Source: Chamaelirium japonicum | Taxonomy: Eukaryota; Streptophyta; Magnoliopsida; Liliales; Melanthiaceae | DNA length: 64,000 nucleotides | Assembly: GCA_947650365.1 (NCBI GenBank) | Contig: CANTAL010000198.1 | Coordinates: 320,501-384,500, forward strand | Direction of reading: 5' to 3' | Shown here: positions 1-10,258 of the stretch, one piece after another | Numbering within the stretch: the stretch's first letter is position 1 | How the letters are laid out: the number at the start of each line of letters is the position of its first letter | The notes under the pieces: model-generated | Told to the model about the DNA's origin: nothing | The model's database searches: none | Seen by the model: the letters and a program-made list of their open reading frames with translations, nothing else | Position numbers and translations under genes: made by a program

Positions 1-846
1 ATATTTTAATAATGACCAAAATACCCCTATAAGATAAAATGTATTAAAACCTAATAAATCCACATCGGGATTTGAGTCCGTCTGATCCTTGTAAAACTAA
101 CAAAAGATAAAAATATATTTCAGGTCGTGAGCTTGCAAAGGTATCTTCATCAAGAAAAAGATTCTACGACCCTTCAGGTAGGGGATTTAAACTCAGTTTA
201 TTCATGCTAATTATATGCTATAGAATGTCGGTAATTTGATATGGGATGGTAAATTTTGAAATACGTAATCACTTATCTGGGTGTGGGGCTAGCCCTGGCT
301 GAGGCCAAAAAGTTTCCTAGGTGTGGGGCTAGCCTTGTTGCGGACTAAAAGTACCCGGGTAAGGATTGAGATTCCTACCCTGGCCGGAAAAGCCAAAAAG
401 GGAATCGGGTGATTAATGTTTTAATTATTTACTTTTCGTAGTCATGTTTACTGCTTTCATTACATATTATTTAGCATGAACAAAACTAAGTCATTGGTGA
501 GTCAGTGGATAGAACTCACCCCCCTACAGATGATGTGCACCCTACAGAGACAAACCCTGCAGTACCCGAAGAGGATGAGGAGCGATCGGGGGTCGACCCA
601 GAAGGAGTTGAAGACCCACTCTACACACCTTTCTATGACGATGACGGAGCTGAATTATGATATGTCAATGTGGAAAGTCTTAGCTTTAGGCTTTCGATTT
701 CGATAAATTGTATGAAACAATGATGTTTTAATAAGATTGGCTCAGTAATTTCCATATTTGATGGAATTTATTTATATCAAGTTTTTATTCCTAACACCCC
801 AGTATTATACGGGTTGAATTAATCCGTAAAATATCGGGGCGTTACA
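1..846 (+). repeat. 5' LTR (3' part only) of the Tekay-like element
   Basis: Matches the last 846 bp of the 3' LTR at 5283-6128 and ends in GTTACA immediately before the primer site. It contains two spaced copies of a GGTGTGGGGCTAGCC motif (near 280 and 320). A 76-codon open frame at 476-706 is present in both LTRs but is not supported as a gene. Confidence 0.93.
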
Positions 847-848
847 AC

Positions 849-862
849 TTGGTATCAGAGCC
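849..862 (+). other. Primer binding site, initiator-Met tRNA type
   Basis: TTGGTATCAGAGCC lies two bases after the LTR end. It is the standard plant initiator-Met primer sequence and fixes element polarity as plus. Confidence 0.92.
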
Positions 863-2130
863 TAGGTAATAGGTCCTAGGAATTAAAAGATTGCCTAGAA
901 AGACATCGGTAGGATAGTCACCTAATCTAGAGCACATGTTAGGTTTATATGAATTAGATCTAGGTACACCTAGCCTTAGATGTTTAAGACATTGATGACC
1001 TAAGACACTTAATCGCTAGAACAAAGTATGAACTTAAATTAAGAATCTCTCTTTTAAATATGTTATAATAGCTTTCGATACATAGGTCTGAGACAATAAC
1101 ATTGGACACTAAAAAGTTAGTCAACCTGGAAGACAATATAGGTGCATCGAAATTAGAACATATGATAACCTAAAGAGAATTGAAAACTAAATAGAATTAT
1201 AGGATGCATCTTTTATATGATGCCTCTTCGTAACGATATGGAAACATAATAAGGTGTTATAAACCCGAGTAGTAACTCGATTAAGGTAAGAAATCTCTAA
1301 GGAGTAACTTAATTCAAGTAACTATCTCCTAAGACCTCTGTTTGAAAACACGTTACTACAGTATCTTAGTAGAAATAAGGATCATCCGAAAGAAACTATT
1401 CTTAAGTCTTTTTGTAAACTTAGTCGCGTATCAAAGACTAAGACCTCTTTCCTGTGTAACCTGAAACCTATCCAAAGTATTAAAACCTTACCTAGGTTCA
1501 TCAATCTTGATGAGAGTAGGTTAACTCAGAAATTAGATTTATGTACGCCAATTACTCGAGAAAATAAAACATCCATGATAACTCCTATAAGAACTAAAAT
1601 ACTTCTCGAATAAAAGCTATAGTCGAAAAGTCCAATGAACTCCAACCTCAAGCGGTTAGTAACATACAAATGATTGACACAAATAAGTAAAGTTTTAAAT
1701 ATAGTCGAGTTGAATATAGAATACTAGTCACTTCATAGTATTTAATTTTTACAAAAACGTGGGGAGATCTGGGTTGAATCATTAGTGCATAGAGAACTGA
1801 TTTCAAGTATATAATTGACTTAAAAATTATAACATGTACTATGATAATTAGGATTGAGGTTAATCATCATTTCTCGAATTCGAGTTCAACAGAAAGGACT
1901 ACCTAGGAAAGGGCTGCCTGGGGTTAGGTGGAGCCGTTCCATGGGAAAAAGGGCTGCCAACTGCCAGTGTGGAGCCACCTAAGGTGGAGCCGCCTAGGAT
2001 TTTGACTTCGAGATCATGACTTACCTCTGCATCCTAAATGATCAGAGTGAAATAGTTTGAAGTTTTTAATAGAAAAAAAGAAAAAAAAAAAGGGTAATCG
2101 AAGTACAGATGTGAAATTAAGAACTTCAAG
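863..2130 (+). other. Internal leader of the Tekay-like element, no gag recognised
   Basis: About 1.3 kb of AT-rich sequence with no open frame worth reporting and no gag or zinc-knuckle motif that I can see. Near 1900-1990 there is a locally GC-richer patch with repeated GGTGGAGCCG-like words. This is where gag would normally sit, so gag is either deleted or decayed beyond recognition. Confidence 0.6.
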
Positions 2131-2298
2131 GAATTGGATACAAGTTAGAAAAGGAAAAGTAATAGAAAACCGGAGTCTTGGCACAGACAATATTGGACTA
2201 AGATTTCGGAACAAATTAACAGTTACTGATGCTCCTTATTTACGAGAAGATAAATTAACAGAAACTCATCGGGGAAAATTTACTATTTACTCAATCTA
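2131..2298 (+). pseudogene. Integrase N-terminal fragment (HHCC region)
   Basis: A stop-free frame reads GLRFRNKL followed by a LRED..ETHRGKFTIYS stretch. This resembles the segment of gypsy integrases just before and inside the HHCC zinc finger (usual form LRF.N.L ... EAHRS.F.IHPG). The first histidine is kept and the second position is tyrosine. The frame stops before the CC half. The fragment lies upstream of the RNase H and protease pieces, the reverse of normal order. Not functional. Confidence 0.7.
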
Positions 2299-2902
2299 GG
2301 CCGTCCTGTCCAATAAGGACCTGTGGATCATGCTGCTCAAAGAGTACGTAGCAAGACTTTTGCTGTATCGACTAACAATGATGTCATCAAAGGTACGAAC
2401 TATTTCAAACAATATAGCAGTAACTACGAAAAGACTTAAATTCGTAGGATCAATTCCTTTAGACCCCGACACAAATCATACATATTCAACTGAAGGCAGA
2501 ACTAACAGGATACACCGTAGTCATCACGACAACGATTAGTGTTAATCCTAAAACTTTCTATTAAATACCAGAGGATACACTACTTATAAGTTATGAGCAT
2601 CCATTTTTAACCTCCTTTAGGAATAAAGCATATGTAGTCATTAAAAAATTTTTAGTCGGATTCTAATATTTGAACCATCCCAAACTAGATCACTGGAATT
2701 GCCCCAACTCTCAGGCCAACTCTATTCTTATATCACTGTGGTTCCTAGTGAATACAGTAGCCAGGTACAGTTGATGTGTGAGTAGAGAAAGTCAGAAAAT
2801 TTTATTCTCAAACCCTAGAAATTATTGCCTTATTGAATCCCATAAACAAGACACCCAAATAAGTTAATAATTACCTCATAGGAAAAAAAGATTGATATTA
2901 TA

Positions 2903-3160
2903 ATGGAAAGATCTACTATAAGAGATTTTAAGGTCAGTAAAGTATTACCGATTAAAATTTTCTATTCAAAATATATTAACAAAGTTAGAGGAATAAAATT
3001 TGAGTGGTCGAAATCCAGTAAGAATACATTCCAAAATAAACTCACTACAGCTCCGATTTGGACGATACCAGAAAGTGGGAAGAAGTATGCACTTTACACA
3101 GATACATCTCATATAGGGTTGGGAGGTGTACTTATTGTAAGATGGTCAAGTAGTGGCTAA
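2903..3160 (+). pseudogene. Reverse transcriptase/RNase H junction fragment
   Basis: An 85-codon frame contains GIKFEWSKSSKNTFQNKLTT followed by an IPESGKKYALYTDTSHIGLGGVL stretch. This is the end of the thumb of gypsy reverse transcriptase and the start of RNase H, with the first catalytic Asp in YTDTS. Nothing of the palm domain (YVDD box) is seen, and the frame ends in a stop soon after GGVLI. It is a broken fragment between an integrase piece upstream and a protease piece downstream. Confidence 0.78.
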
Positions 3161-3481
3161 TGTACATCTAGTCTTTCAAATATCCATATGAGCTTGATCC
3201 TTCTCATATCTTGGAAAATGAAAGTATTCAATTTAGTGCATATTACGTGGGAGTACTTGGGAATGTTTTAAAAACAAAAGATAAAGTATTGCGAACCAAA
3301 ACTATACGATTGGAAAAAGTACTATGACAGTATCTACTGAGGAAGAATCAAACGACGTCATTAAAGGTATGAACGATCCACTTTTAGAATATTATTCCTA
3401 TTAAAAATAAGTGAGTTATAAACAGAACAATTTAAATTTTCGTAAACACCATTATGGAAATCTAGCTAGAGTAATTTTAGG

Positions 3482-3800
3482 CCGGGTTTAAACCATTTGT
3501 TCATATCAATTCACTTGGCTAGAGACTTACAATTGAAGACAGTACCGTTAGGATATATACTTGCCCTCACCACTGCACTTAGTGATAAGGCCAAAACAAA
3601 CAGAGTCTGCAGAAACTGTATACTAAGAATTGAAGATGTGGAGTGGTGGCCCAAATTGAAATTGGAGAGAATTTGATATTATGTTAGAAATGGACTGGTT
3701 ATCCAAATATAGGATGATGATGAATTGTTATCGGAAGAATGTTACCTTATAAACACCTGAAGGAAAGGAAATAATATTCTGTAAAAGAAAGTTCGGAAAG
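3482..3800 (+). pseudogene. Aspartic protease fragment
   Basis: The translation keeps a long protease-type tract: HLARDLQLKTVPLGY, then NRVCRNCILRIEDVE, then FDIMLEMDWLSKYR and NCYRKNVTL. This is the region after the DSG active site in Tekay-like pol, ending in the DVILGMDWL flap-side motif. The DSG itself is not recognisable, and stops interrupt the frame after NVTL and later. After about 3870 the sequence passes directly to the element's 3' terminal region, so reverse transcriptase does not follow the protease as it should. Confidence 0.78.
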
Positions 3801-3930
3801 AGAAAAGCAAAAATCTATCACTTGATGATTGGAAGAAATTGTGAAGAAGTTACTTAGAAATTAGATCCAGAAATACAATAGTTCAATAACTAAGGTACGT
3901 ACTTTAAATTTCGAGGACGAAATTTTTATT

Positions 3931-3942
3931 AGGGGTAGAGAA
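3931..3942 (+). other. Polypurine tract
   Basis: AGGGGTAGAGAA directly precedes the TGTAAC start of the 3' LTR. Confidence 0.85.
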
Positions 3943-4440
3943 TGTAACAACCCAAAATAAATTAATAATTTAAAGGTCATTATAAGAAAATTTTTATAAA
4001 AAATTCAAAATAAAAATTGGACGGCGCCATTGCGTTCGTCTCATCAAAACGATTAAAAACCATATATAAACTTTTTCGTTTTGAACTCATTTAAAGCATT
4101 AAAAATTTAAAAGAAAAGGATTATATATATGTGTGTAAACATAAATAGCCAATAAAAGAATTCGAACCCAAGACCTTTTTATAAATTCTTAAAATAATTT
4201 CCTCTAACAAAAAATCCATTAAGACTTTTCTGTTCAAATATAATAAAACTACTTGTTATTATATAACCAGAATACCAAGCGTCATCTGACCGATCGATTC
4301 TAATCGAACGGCCAGAATACCAAATGACACAGGGAATACCAATCGACATCTGTGACCGTTCGTTTCCAAATCGGACGGCCAGAATATGAAACGACCGATT
4401 TGCAATAAAACCCCCGGGACTCTTTGTATTCCCGGATGGC

Positions 4441-4450
4441 CTATATAAAC
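4441..4450 (+). promoter_or_regulatory. TATA box of the LTR promoter
   Basis: CTATATAAAC sits just upstream of a C-rich stretch. It is the only good plus-strand TATA box in the LTR. A start about 30 bp downstream would put the GCC-rich block in the 5' leader. Confidence 0.6.
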
Positions 4451-4494
4451 CCCCCCTCCCACAGACATCTGCACACAAGTCCTCGCGACCAAGC

Positions 4495-4822
4495 GGGCCC
4501 CATCACCCGCCGCCAACCACCCACCACCGGCCACCACCTCCGGCGCCGCCACCACCACCGACCACCACCTCCGGTCGCCGCCGCCGCCGGCCGCCGCCAC
4601 CTCCGGCCGACCACCACCTCCAGCGCCGCCACCTCCGGCACCGCCACCACCACCTACCACCCTCCGCCGCCGCCGGCCACCGCCGTCGGCCATCCTCCGC
4701 CGCCGGTCGCCGCGCCGGCCGCCACCCGCCGCCACCGGCCACCGCCACCGGCCACCACTGACGGCCACCACCCTCCGCCGCCGGTCACCGCCGCCGACCA
4801 CCCACCGCCTCACACCACCCGG
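4495..4822 (+). repeat. GCC/CCACC trinucleotide-rich low-complexity block
   Basis: About 330 bp made almost only of CCACC, CGCCG and CCGGCCACC words, in sharp contrast to the AT-rich LTR around it. Long open frames on both strands (proline- or glycine-rich) follow from composition alone. Confidence 0.85.
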
Positions 4823-6128
4823 GTTGTTGGGTCGGGTATGTAATTTAAACCCATTAACCCATTTAATTCGGATTTTAAATCCATTTATAAAATGCTGATG
4901 AAAAAAAAGCTATACTTGATTTAGAACCCCCGACCTTTTCTAAACCCAATTTAAAGCCCTTTGGGCTAACCAAAAGATCCCATTACACCTTATGTTTAAG
5001 AATCAACTAGTAATAAATATATAGATTATCAAGGTAAATTGTATTGACCTTATCTTACCCATACGGACTCTGAATTGAGTTCCGTCAGTGGCGTTGGATT
5101 CGTAATGACAAAATACACCTACTTAGATTATAAAATACCACAACCGACAATTTAAAAGTAAAATTACCATTTTACCCCTAAGATAAAATGATTATAATCT
5201 TTTCTTTTGAACTCGGAATCGAATTCCGTCTGCGGCCATGATTTCAGAATTAAAACCCCCACAATATAGGTATAAATTCAAAATATTTTAATAATGACCA
5301 AAATACCCCTATAAGATAAAATGCATTAAAACCTAATAAATCCACATCGGGATTTGAGTCCGTCTGATCCTTGTAAAACTAACAAAAGATAAAAATATAT
5401 TTCAGGTCGTGAGCTTGCAAAGGTATCTTCATCAAGAAAAAGATTCTACGACGCTTCAGGTAGGGGATTTAAACTCAGTTTATTCATGCTAATTATATGC
5501 TATAGAATGTCGGTAATTTGATATGGGATGGTAAATTTTGAAATACATAATCACTTATCTGGGTGTGGGGCTAGCCCTGGCTGAGGCCAAAAAGTTTCCT
5601 AGGTGTGGGGCTAGCCTTGTTGCGGACTAAAAGTACCCGGGTAAGGATTGAGATTCCTACCCTGGCCGAAAGAGCCAAAAAGGGAATTGGGTGATTAATG
5701 TTTTAATTATTTACTTTTCGTAGTCATGTTTACTGCTTTCAATACATATTATTTAGCATGAACAAAACTAAGTCATTGGTGAGTCAGTGGATAGAACTCA
5801 CCCCCCTACAGATAATGTGCACCCTACAGAGACAAACCCTGCAGTACCCGAAGAGGATGAGGAGCGATCGGGGGTTGACCCAGAAGGAGTTGAAGACCCA
5901 CTCTACACACCTTTCTATGACGATGACGGAGCTGGATTATGATATGTCAATGTGGAAAGTCTTAGCTTTAGGCTTTCGATTTCGATAAATTGTATGAAAC
6001 AATGATGTTTTAATAAGATTGGCTCAGTAATTTCCATATTTGATGGAATTTATTTATATCAAGTTTTTATTCCTAACACCCCAGTATTATACGGGTTGAA
6101 TTAATCCGTAAAATATCGGGGCGTTACA

Positions 6129-6186
6129 CAAATATTCGCCACGAAGCATAGACAAGTCATCGCAAATACATCTTCGATGATGACGT
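6129..6186. other. 58-bp spacer between the gypsy and copia LTRs
   Basis: Sequence between the last base of the gypsy 3' LTR and the proposed first base of the copia LTR. No feature seen. Confidence 0.6.
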
Positions 6187-6599
6187 TGTAATGCATCCTT
6201 ATGTTGCCATTAGTTTTTTACAAGTTAAATAAACCTACTTTACCGGTATAGTGAGTAGCTACGAACTAAAGTCAGGAGGGTAGAGTTAGGGTTGACTCAG
6301 TTGCGATAAAGATGTACCATTGTGGCCAAAAACATTACTCCTATCCTATTCTGCACATTTCTAAACTCTTTGAAAAAGACTATACTCTTTTTGTGTAGGG
6401 TTTTAAGGTGCATGACTAGCTATCACACACACACATGCACGCTTATCCGATCGATTGATTCTTCGGTTAAGCCGATGCATGCATGTTCATTCCAAACCTT
6501 TAAATCAAGATGTTTGGGCATCTTTAGTCTAGGAATGACCATATGTGCATGATAGACTTCTTTAATCACTTCGTTCGGAGCTAGGGCAGAAGTCATACA

Positions 6600-6945
6600 T
6601 TTAGTGTATGCATAGTTGGCTAGTGGTGCGCACAACTTTACAGTCATGCGCACGATTTTTGCCTTAGTCCATGGTAAATAAAATTTCTTTGTGTTGTCTA
6701 CCAGACTCAAGTCGTGCTCACTACTTTTAAAGTCATGTGTATGACTTTGCCTTAGTTTTTTCAGCACAACAAAGGGTGTCTGCCTGACCAAAGTTGTGCA
6801 CACGACTTTCCATAATCGTGCGCACTATCCTAGTCGGCCACACACTATTTGATGTCCACCTTAGCCCCCATATGCGACGGTCCTATGGCATGAAGACACT
6901 TTGGAAAGTCATATGCATGACTTTAAAATCATGCGCACGCCCAGT
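6600..6945 (+). promoter_or_regulatory. Cluster of degenerate GTCGTGCGCACGAC palindromes in U3
   Basis: At least six spaced copies of a word close to AAGTCRTGYGCACGACTT lie 170-490 bp upstream of the TATA box. The copies here mostly carry C-to-T or G-to-A changes at the CG positions. The same cluster sits upstream of TATA in the two minus-strand LTRs. Confidence 0.6.
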
Positions 6946-7112
6946 TTAGAACCTACTGGAAGGGTTGAGTCGGTAGGCTCAACCAATCCTTTTTTGCATG
7001 TGTTGGTTGTGCGGAAGACTGTAGGTTCATGTGTTTGACTTGGCTGAGATACCCCCTTAAAGATAAGGGCTTCTCCTTTGGTCTTAGCCATCCACCTAAG
7101 AGCTCCCTTGGG

Positions 7113-7122
7113 CTATAAATAG
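7113..7122 (+). promoter_or_regulatory. TATA box of the SIRE-like LTR
   Basis: CTATAAATAG, found at the matching place in both other LTRs of the family (13173-13182 and 19661-19670 on the minus strand). Confidence 0.75.
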
Positions 7123-8221
7123 CCAACCCCGACACCCTTCAACTACTAATGAGTTTTGGGCTTAAGGGAGAAATTAGAAGAGGGTTTTTAAGGTTTTAGC
7201 ATGAGTTTATTTTTGAACTTCATCTCATCTCTTCTTTTCCTTATCCTTCTCTCTTTAGCCTTCTATCCAAGATCATATCTATGGAGGTTGGACTCACTAC
7301 TTGCATGGTTACTTGAGGGTCTTCTAACTCCTTGTGATCATACAAGTAAGAGAGGTCAAAACTAGTAAATGATCTAAGGTATCATCTAATACCTAGATCT
7401 TGATCTAGCCTTGGAGGGTTTTGTGGCTTGAGTTCTTTAAAGTTACTAGGCTTAGAAGCATGTATCTAAGCTCTAGAAAGAGATCAAGATCACCTTCTAC
7501 CTTAGTCATTTCTTAGATCCAAGTGTTCTTTTTATTTTTTGCTTTGTTTTCCCCCCTCTTCACTAAGCACACACCGAGTGTGTTCCCACCACTGTGTGGA
7601 AGGCACTTGCGAGAATGCTCCATGATGTTGTTCATGTCGAGCACACATAGCAATGCCGCTCGCTTTGGGGACCTCTTTTGGAGTGGAAGCAAAGTGAGAA
7701 GAGGAGCGAAGAAGCAGGCACAATATTCTGCTAGGTTCAGCACCTATGAAGCAAGAGCGTCGTCTCTACTTCACCATCATCGTGGGTCACGGATTTAGGG
7801 GGCTAAAGACACCTATGAAGTGAAAGCACCATCTCTACTTCACCGAAGATGCGAGTCACGAACCTAGGGGGCTAAGGAATAATCTCTGTGTAGTCACTTT
7901 AAGCTTGCTTGAAACCTTGTTTGCTACTGTATTAGGGAAGCTAGATCCCTCTGTGTGAAGGGTCTAGGGCCGGTTTCGACCGGAGGGTGGTTTTTATCCC
8001 TGTTAAGGGTTTCCACCTCATAATTGTTTGTGTATGCTTTTTAGCATCATTTCTCATTGATCACAACTCTTAACTTCCGCTAGCTTTAGATTGTGCAATC
8101 TAACCCATGCTTGCATTTGCCCATTGTGGGGCACACTAACTAGCTTTGTCTAGTTGGTCGTATAGTGCACGGTGCTTAGATAGCCAAGCGTAGCTTAGCT
8201 AAGGTAATTAGAAAATTTCAA

Positions 8222-8235
8222 TTGGTATAAGAGTA
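8222..8235 (+). other. Primer binding site (initiator-Met type, mutated)
   Basis: TTGGTATAAGAGTA matches TTGGTATCAGAGC with changes. The minus-strand copies of the family keep the unmutated form. Confidence 0.75.
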
Positions 8236-8533
8236 GGTCTCTCTTGTTGGAGCTAACACTCCTAGAGTAGGATCCGTGAGATTACCGATCTATCACAAGC
8301 GATCAACTTGCTGTGTGCAAACAAGCACTTTGGTCTGCGTAAGCAGCCCTCTTTAGGGTTTTGCAAAGCATATTGTATATTTTACTTTATGTGTGGGGAC
8401 CCTTTTTACGGTATTGTTGTTTGCCCAACCTATTAGGGCTTTTGTATTTGCCCATCCCTTTAGGGCTTCCGTTTGTGCCCCTTCATTTAGGGCTTGTGTG
8501 GTTATTTGTTTCTTTTTGTGTTACCACTTCGTG
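8236..8533 (+). other. 5' leader between primer site and gag
   Basis: About 300 bp with repeated phrases such as TTTAGGGCTT. It is homologous to 11756-12058 and 18244-18550 on the minus strand. No coding sequence seen. Confidence 0.7.
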
Positions 8534-8910
8534 ATGGATTCATGAAGGGAAGGGAGTGCCATTAACAAGCCCCTTTGTTAGATGGAATGAATTACCCTCA
8601 TTGGAAGGCAAAGATGATTACCTTCCTTCATAGGATGAGTGAAGAGGTATATATATGTGTACGGGATGGATGGTCCACACCCATACTTCTTGTGTCGGGG
8701 GACGGGGTTGTTAAGGAGTGCCCCAAACCTTTTGAGGAGTTGGGTGATAGAGAGCAAATCATGTGCACTGCTAACCAACGTGGTTTGAGTACCATTCACT
8801 CAGGTATGATTGAGTGCAAGTTTCACCAGATTTCAATTGCCCAAACCTTGAAAGAGGCTTGGGATATTTTGACTATCACCCACGAGGGTACTTCTTCTGT
8901 GAAGGAAGCC
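8534..8910 (+). pseudogene. Copia gag N-terminal region (UBN2-type), truncated
   Basis: From the ATG at 8534 the first codons (MDS, then TGA where the related copy has CGG, then REGSAINK) match the minus-strand gag starts. A frameshift then leads into LLDGMNYPHWKAKM and later AWDILTITHEGTSSVKEA. These are the two ends of the UBN2 gag domain of copia elements (LLxGxNYxxWK ... AWDxLxxxHEG). The match ends near 8910, where unrelated sequence begins, so zinc knuckle and pol are missing. This gag continues into UBN2 where the minus-strand family members jump straight to the zinc knuckle, so this copy represents the complete-gag type. Confidence 0.8.
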
Positions 8911-9354
8911 AAAGAATCCAGATCGAATTTTATTTTTTCCAATTTCACTTTCTGTTTTTCAGAGCTCTCTGAGGTTTCTGGCATTTAGATTTTCAAGCCA
9001 TATCCACCCTCTATCTACTTGTATAAGCACTCCTCGACCTATCGAGAGTAGCTTTACTTTACTCAGAGATAGTGGATTCAAAGGTTGCACCTTACCACAC
9101 AGAGACATAGGCTTTGGCCAAACTTCATCACTATATCCTGTGTCAACTCTCTCTCCCTCTCTCTCTCTTTATCCTTCTTTGTCTCTCTCTCTATTGCAAT
9201 AGTATCTGAGTGACAGCTCAACATCTGACAGCTCAGTGTTCCACAGTGTGCCATATCTCAAAGATTTAACCCTTCAATCGACTATTGGAGGGGGGTTACG
9301 TACGACAACCAAAGTCCTCCCCCATACCATCCACATCAGTCCCTCCTATGGGAC
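8911..9354 (+). other. Possible 5' end remnant of the second Tekay-like element
   Basis: No coding sequence until the gag begins. A CT-rich run at about 9150-9195 ends in TATTGCA and is followed by TAGTATCTGAGTGA (about 9199-9212), a poor match to the initiator-Met primer site. If that is right, 8911-9197 would be LTR U5 sequence. The match is weak and the LTR start is absent. Confidence 0.35.
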
Positions 9355-10258
9355 AGTCCGAGGTCACCCTGATGATGGCCGAAATGCTGCGATAATAGTA
9401 GGACTGGATGGATAGGCAATCACATATCCAAATAAAGGTGTTGATAGGTAGCAGGGTAATGAACCTATTGACTGATCAACCTCTTGCAGCCTATGCGGGG
9501 AGTCATTCAATAGAAGACCGGATAGAGCGTACAATAAACCTTTTCCAGTCTCTGAAACCCCCAACCTTCAAAGGAACTCTAGACCCTCTGGAGGTCAATC
9601 AATGGTTCTAAGAGATTGGACGAGTCCTTACCGTAATGGCTGTGGCTCTAGAGAAGAAAGTCTCGCTAGCATCCTTTCAGCTGAAGGGCGAGTCCTACTC
9701 CTGGTGGGAGTTCGTGGGTCTGCTGCGAGGAGCAGATCAACTAGCAATGTCTTGGGCCGAGTTTGAAATTGCCTTCAAGGTGTATTTATTTCCAAAAGAG
9801 CGTCAAGAGTTCACTAGAGGCTGAGTTTCTATCGCTTATTCAAGGAGCGAACTCAGTGTCCCGGTATGCGGCCCGGTATCTCGAACTACCATGATTTGTT
9901 CCTTTGTACATGGCTACCGATGAGATGAAGGCCAATCACTTCGAACAAGGCCTAAAGCAGAGTATCAAAGGATGACAGTCGGCACTCTTGATCCAAAGGT
10001 ATGAAGAAGTGATCGAGAGAGCCCTGGCAGTCGAACGGGAGCAAGCCGAGTTGCAGCAGGTCTATGACAAAGGCTAGGGTAGCAACCGCAATGGCAAAGG
10101 GGGCCAGTTCAAGCAAAAGTTTCCGAGTAACCCTCCTCTGAACTTGAACCAAATACAGGCCTGATCGTCGCTAGCAGGGTATGTGTGCCATCATTGCCAG
10201 AAGCTGGGATATTATTTGAAGAACTATCTAGTGCTAAATATGAGGCAGACTAAAATTG
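9355..10258 (+). pseudogene. Gypsy (chromovirus) gag with degenerate zinc knuckle
   Basis: Frame pieces show LKPPTFKGTLDPLEVNQWF, then LKGESYSWWEFV and MSWAEFEIAFKVYLFP. This is the gag core pattern of gypsy elements (FxGxxDPxxAxxWL ... WWxxxxxxxxxxxTWxxFxxxFxxxYFP). A C-terminal VCHHCQKLGYYLKNY is the zinc knuckle CX2CX4HX4C with both the histidine and the last cysteine replaced by tyrosine. Stops at 9609 and 9822, and a later frame change, break it. It ends at about 10258 where minus-strand copia sequence begins; pol of the same element resumes at 20486. Confidence 0.85.

Larger units (their letters stand above)
1..6128 (+). mobile_element. Tekay-like Ty3/gypsy LTR retrotransposon, 5' end off window
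   Basis: Positions 1-846 and 5283-6128 are the same sequence with no indels, so they are the ends of two LTRs. The 5' LTR is followed by an initiator-Met primer site, and the 3' LTR is preceded by a purine tract. A hand alignment finds about 10 substitutions in 846 bp (about 1.2%), so the insertion is young. The 3.1-kb internal region is far too short for an autonomous element and has no open gag or pol. Recognisable pol pieces occur in the order integrase, RNase H, protease, all on the plus strand, which is not the usual order. The family call rests on the TGTAAC LTR start, the protease and integrase wording, and the GAGGACGAAATTT-like sequence before the 3' LTR. The target duplication cannot be checked because the left end is missing. 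Confidence 0.9.
3943..6128 (+). repeat. 3' LTR of the Tekay-like element (2186 bp)
   Basis: Starts TGTAACAACCC and ends GCGTTACA. Its last 846 bp match the 5' LTR fragment. It holds a TATA box at about 500 bp, then an extreme GCC-trinucleotide leader, then AT-rich sequence and the twin GGTGTGGGGCTAGCC motifs near 5560 and 5600. No protein is supported in either strand of the GC-rich block. Confidence 0.92.
6187..8220 (+). repeat. 5' LTR of a SIRE-like copia element, plus strand (2034 bp)
   Basis: Begins TGTAATGC (the related LTRs at 14070 and 20485 begin TGTTAGG or TATTAGG on the other strand) and ends TTTCA just before a primer site. It is homologous along its length to the minus-strand LTRs at 12073-14070 and 18565-20485. 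The U3 part carries repeated palindromic words around GTGCGCAC, followed by a TATA box. The start is inferred by alignment; its first 15 bp are diverged. Confidence 0.82.

Noticed and set aside
476-706. 76-codon frame present in both Tekay-like LTRs (also 5758-5988)
   Set aside because: The two copies are the same LTR region, so conservation only reflects LTR identity. No recognisable protein.
4259-4843. Long open frames on both strands (up to 184 codons) rich in Gly/Arg or Pro/His
   Set aside because: They lie in a GCC-type low-complexity block, where all frames stay open because stop codons cannot form. No domain and no start context.
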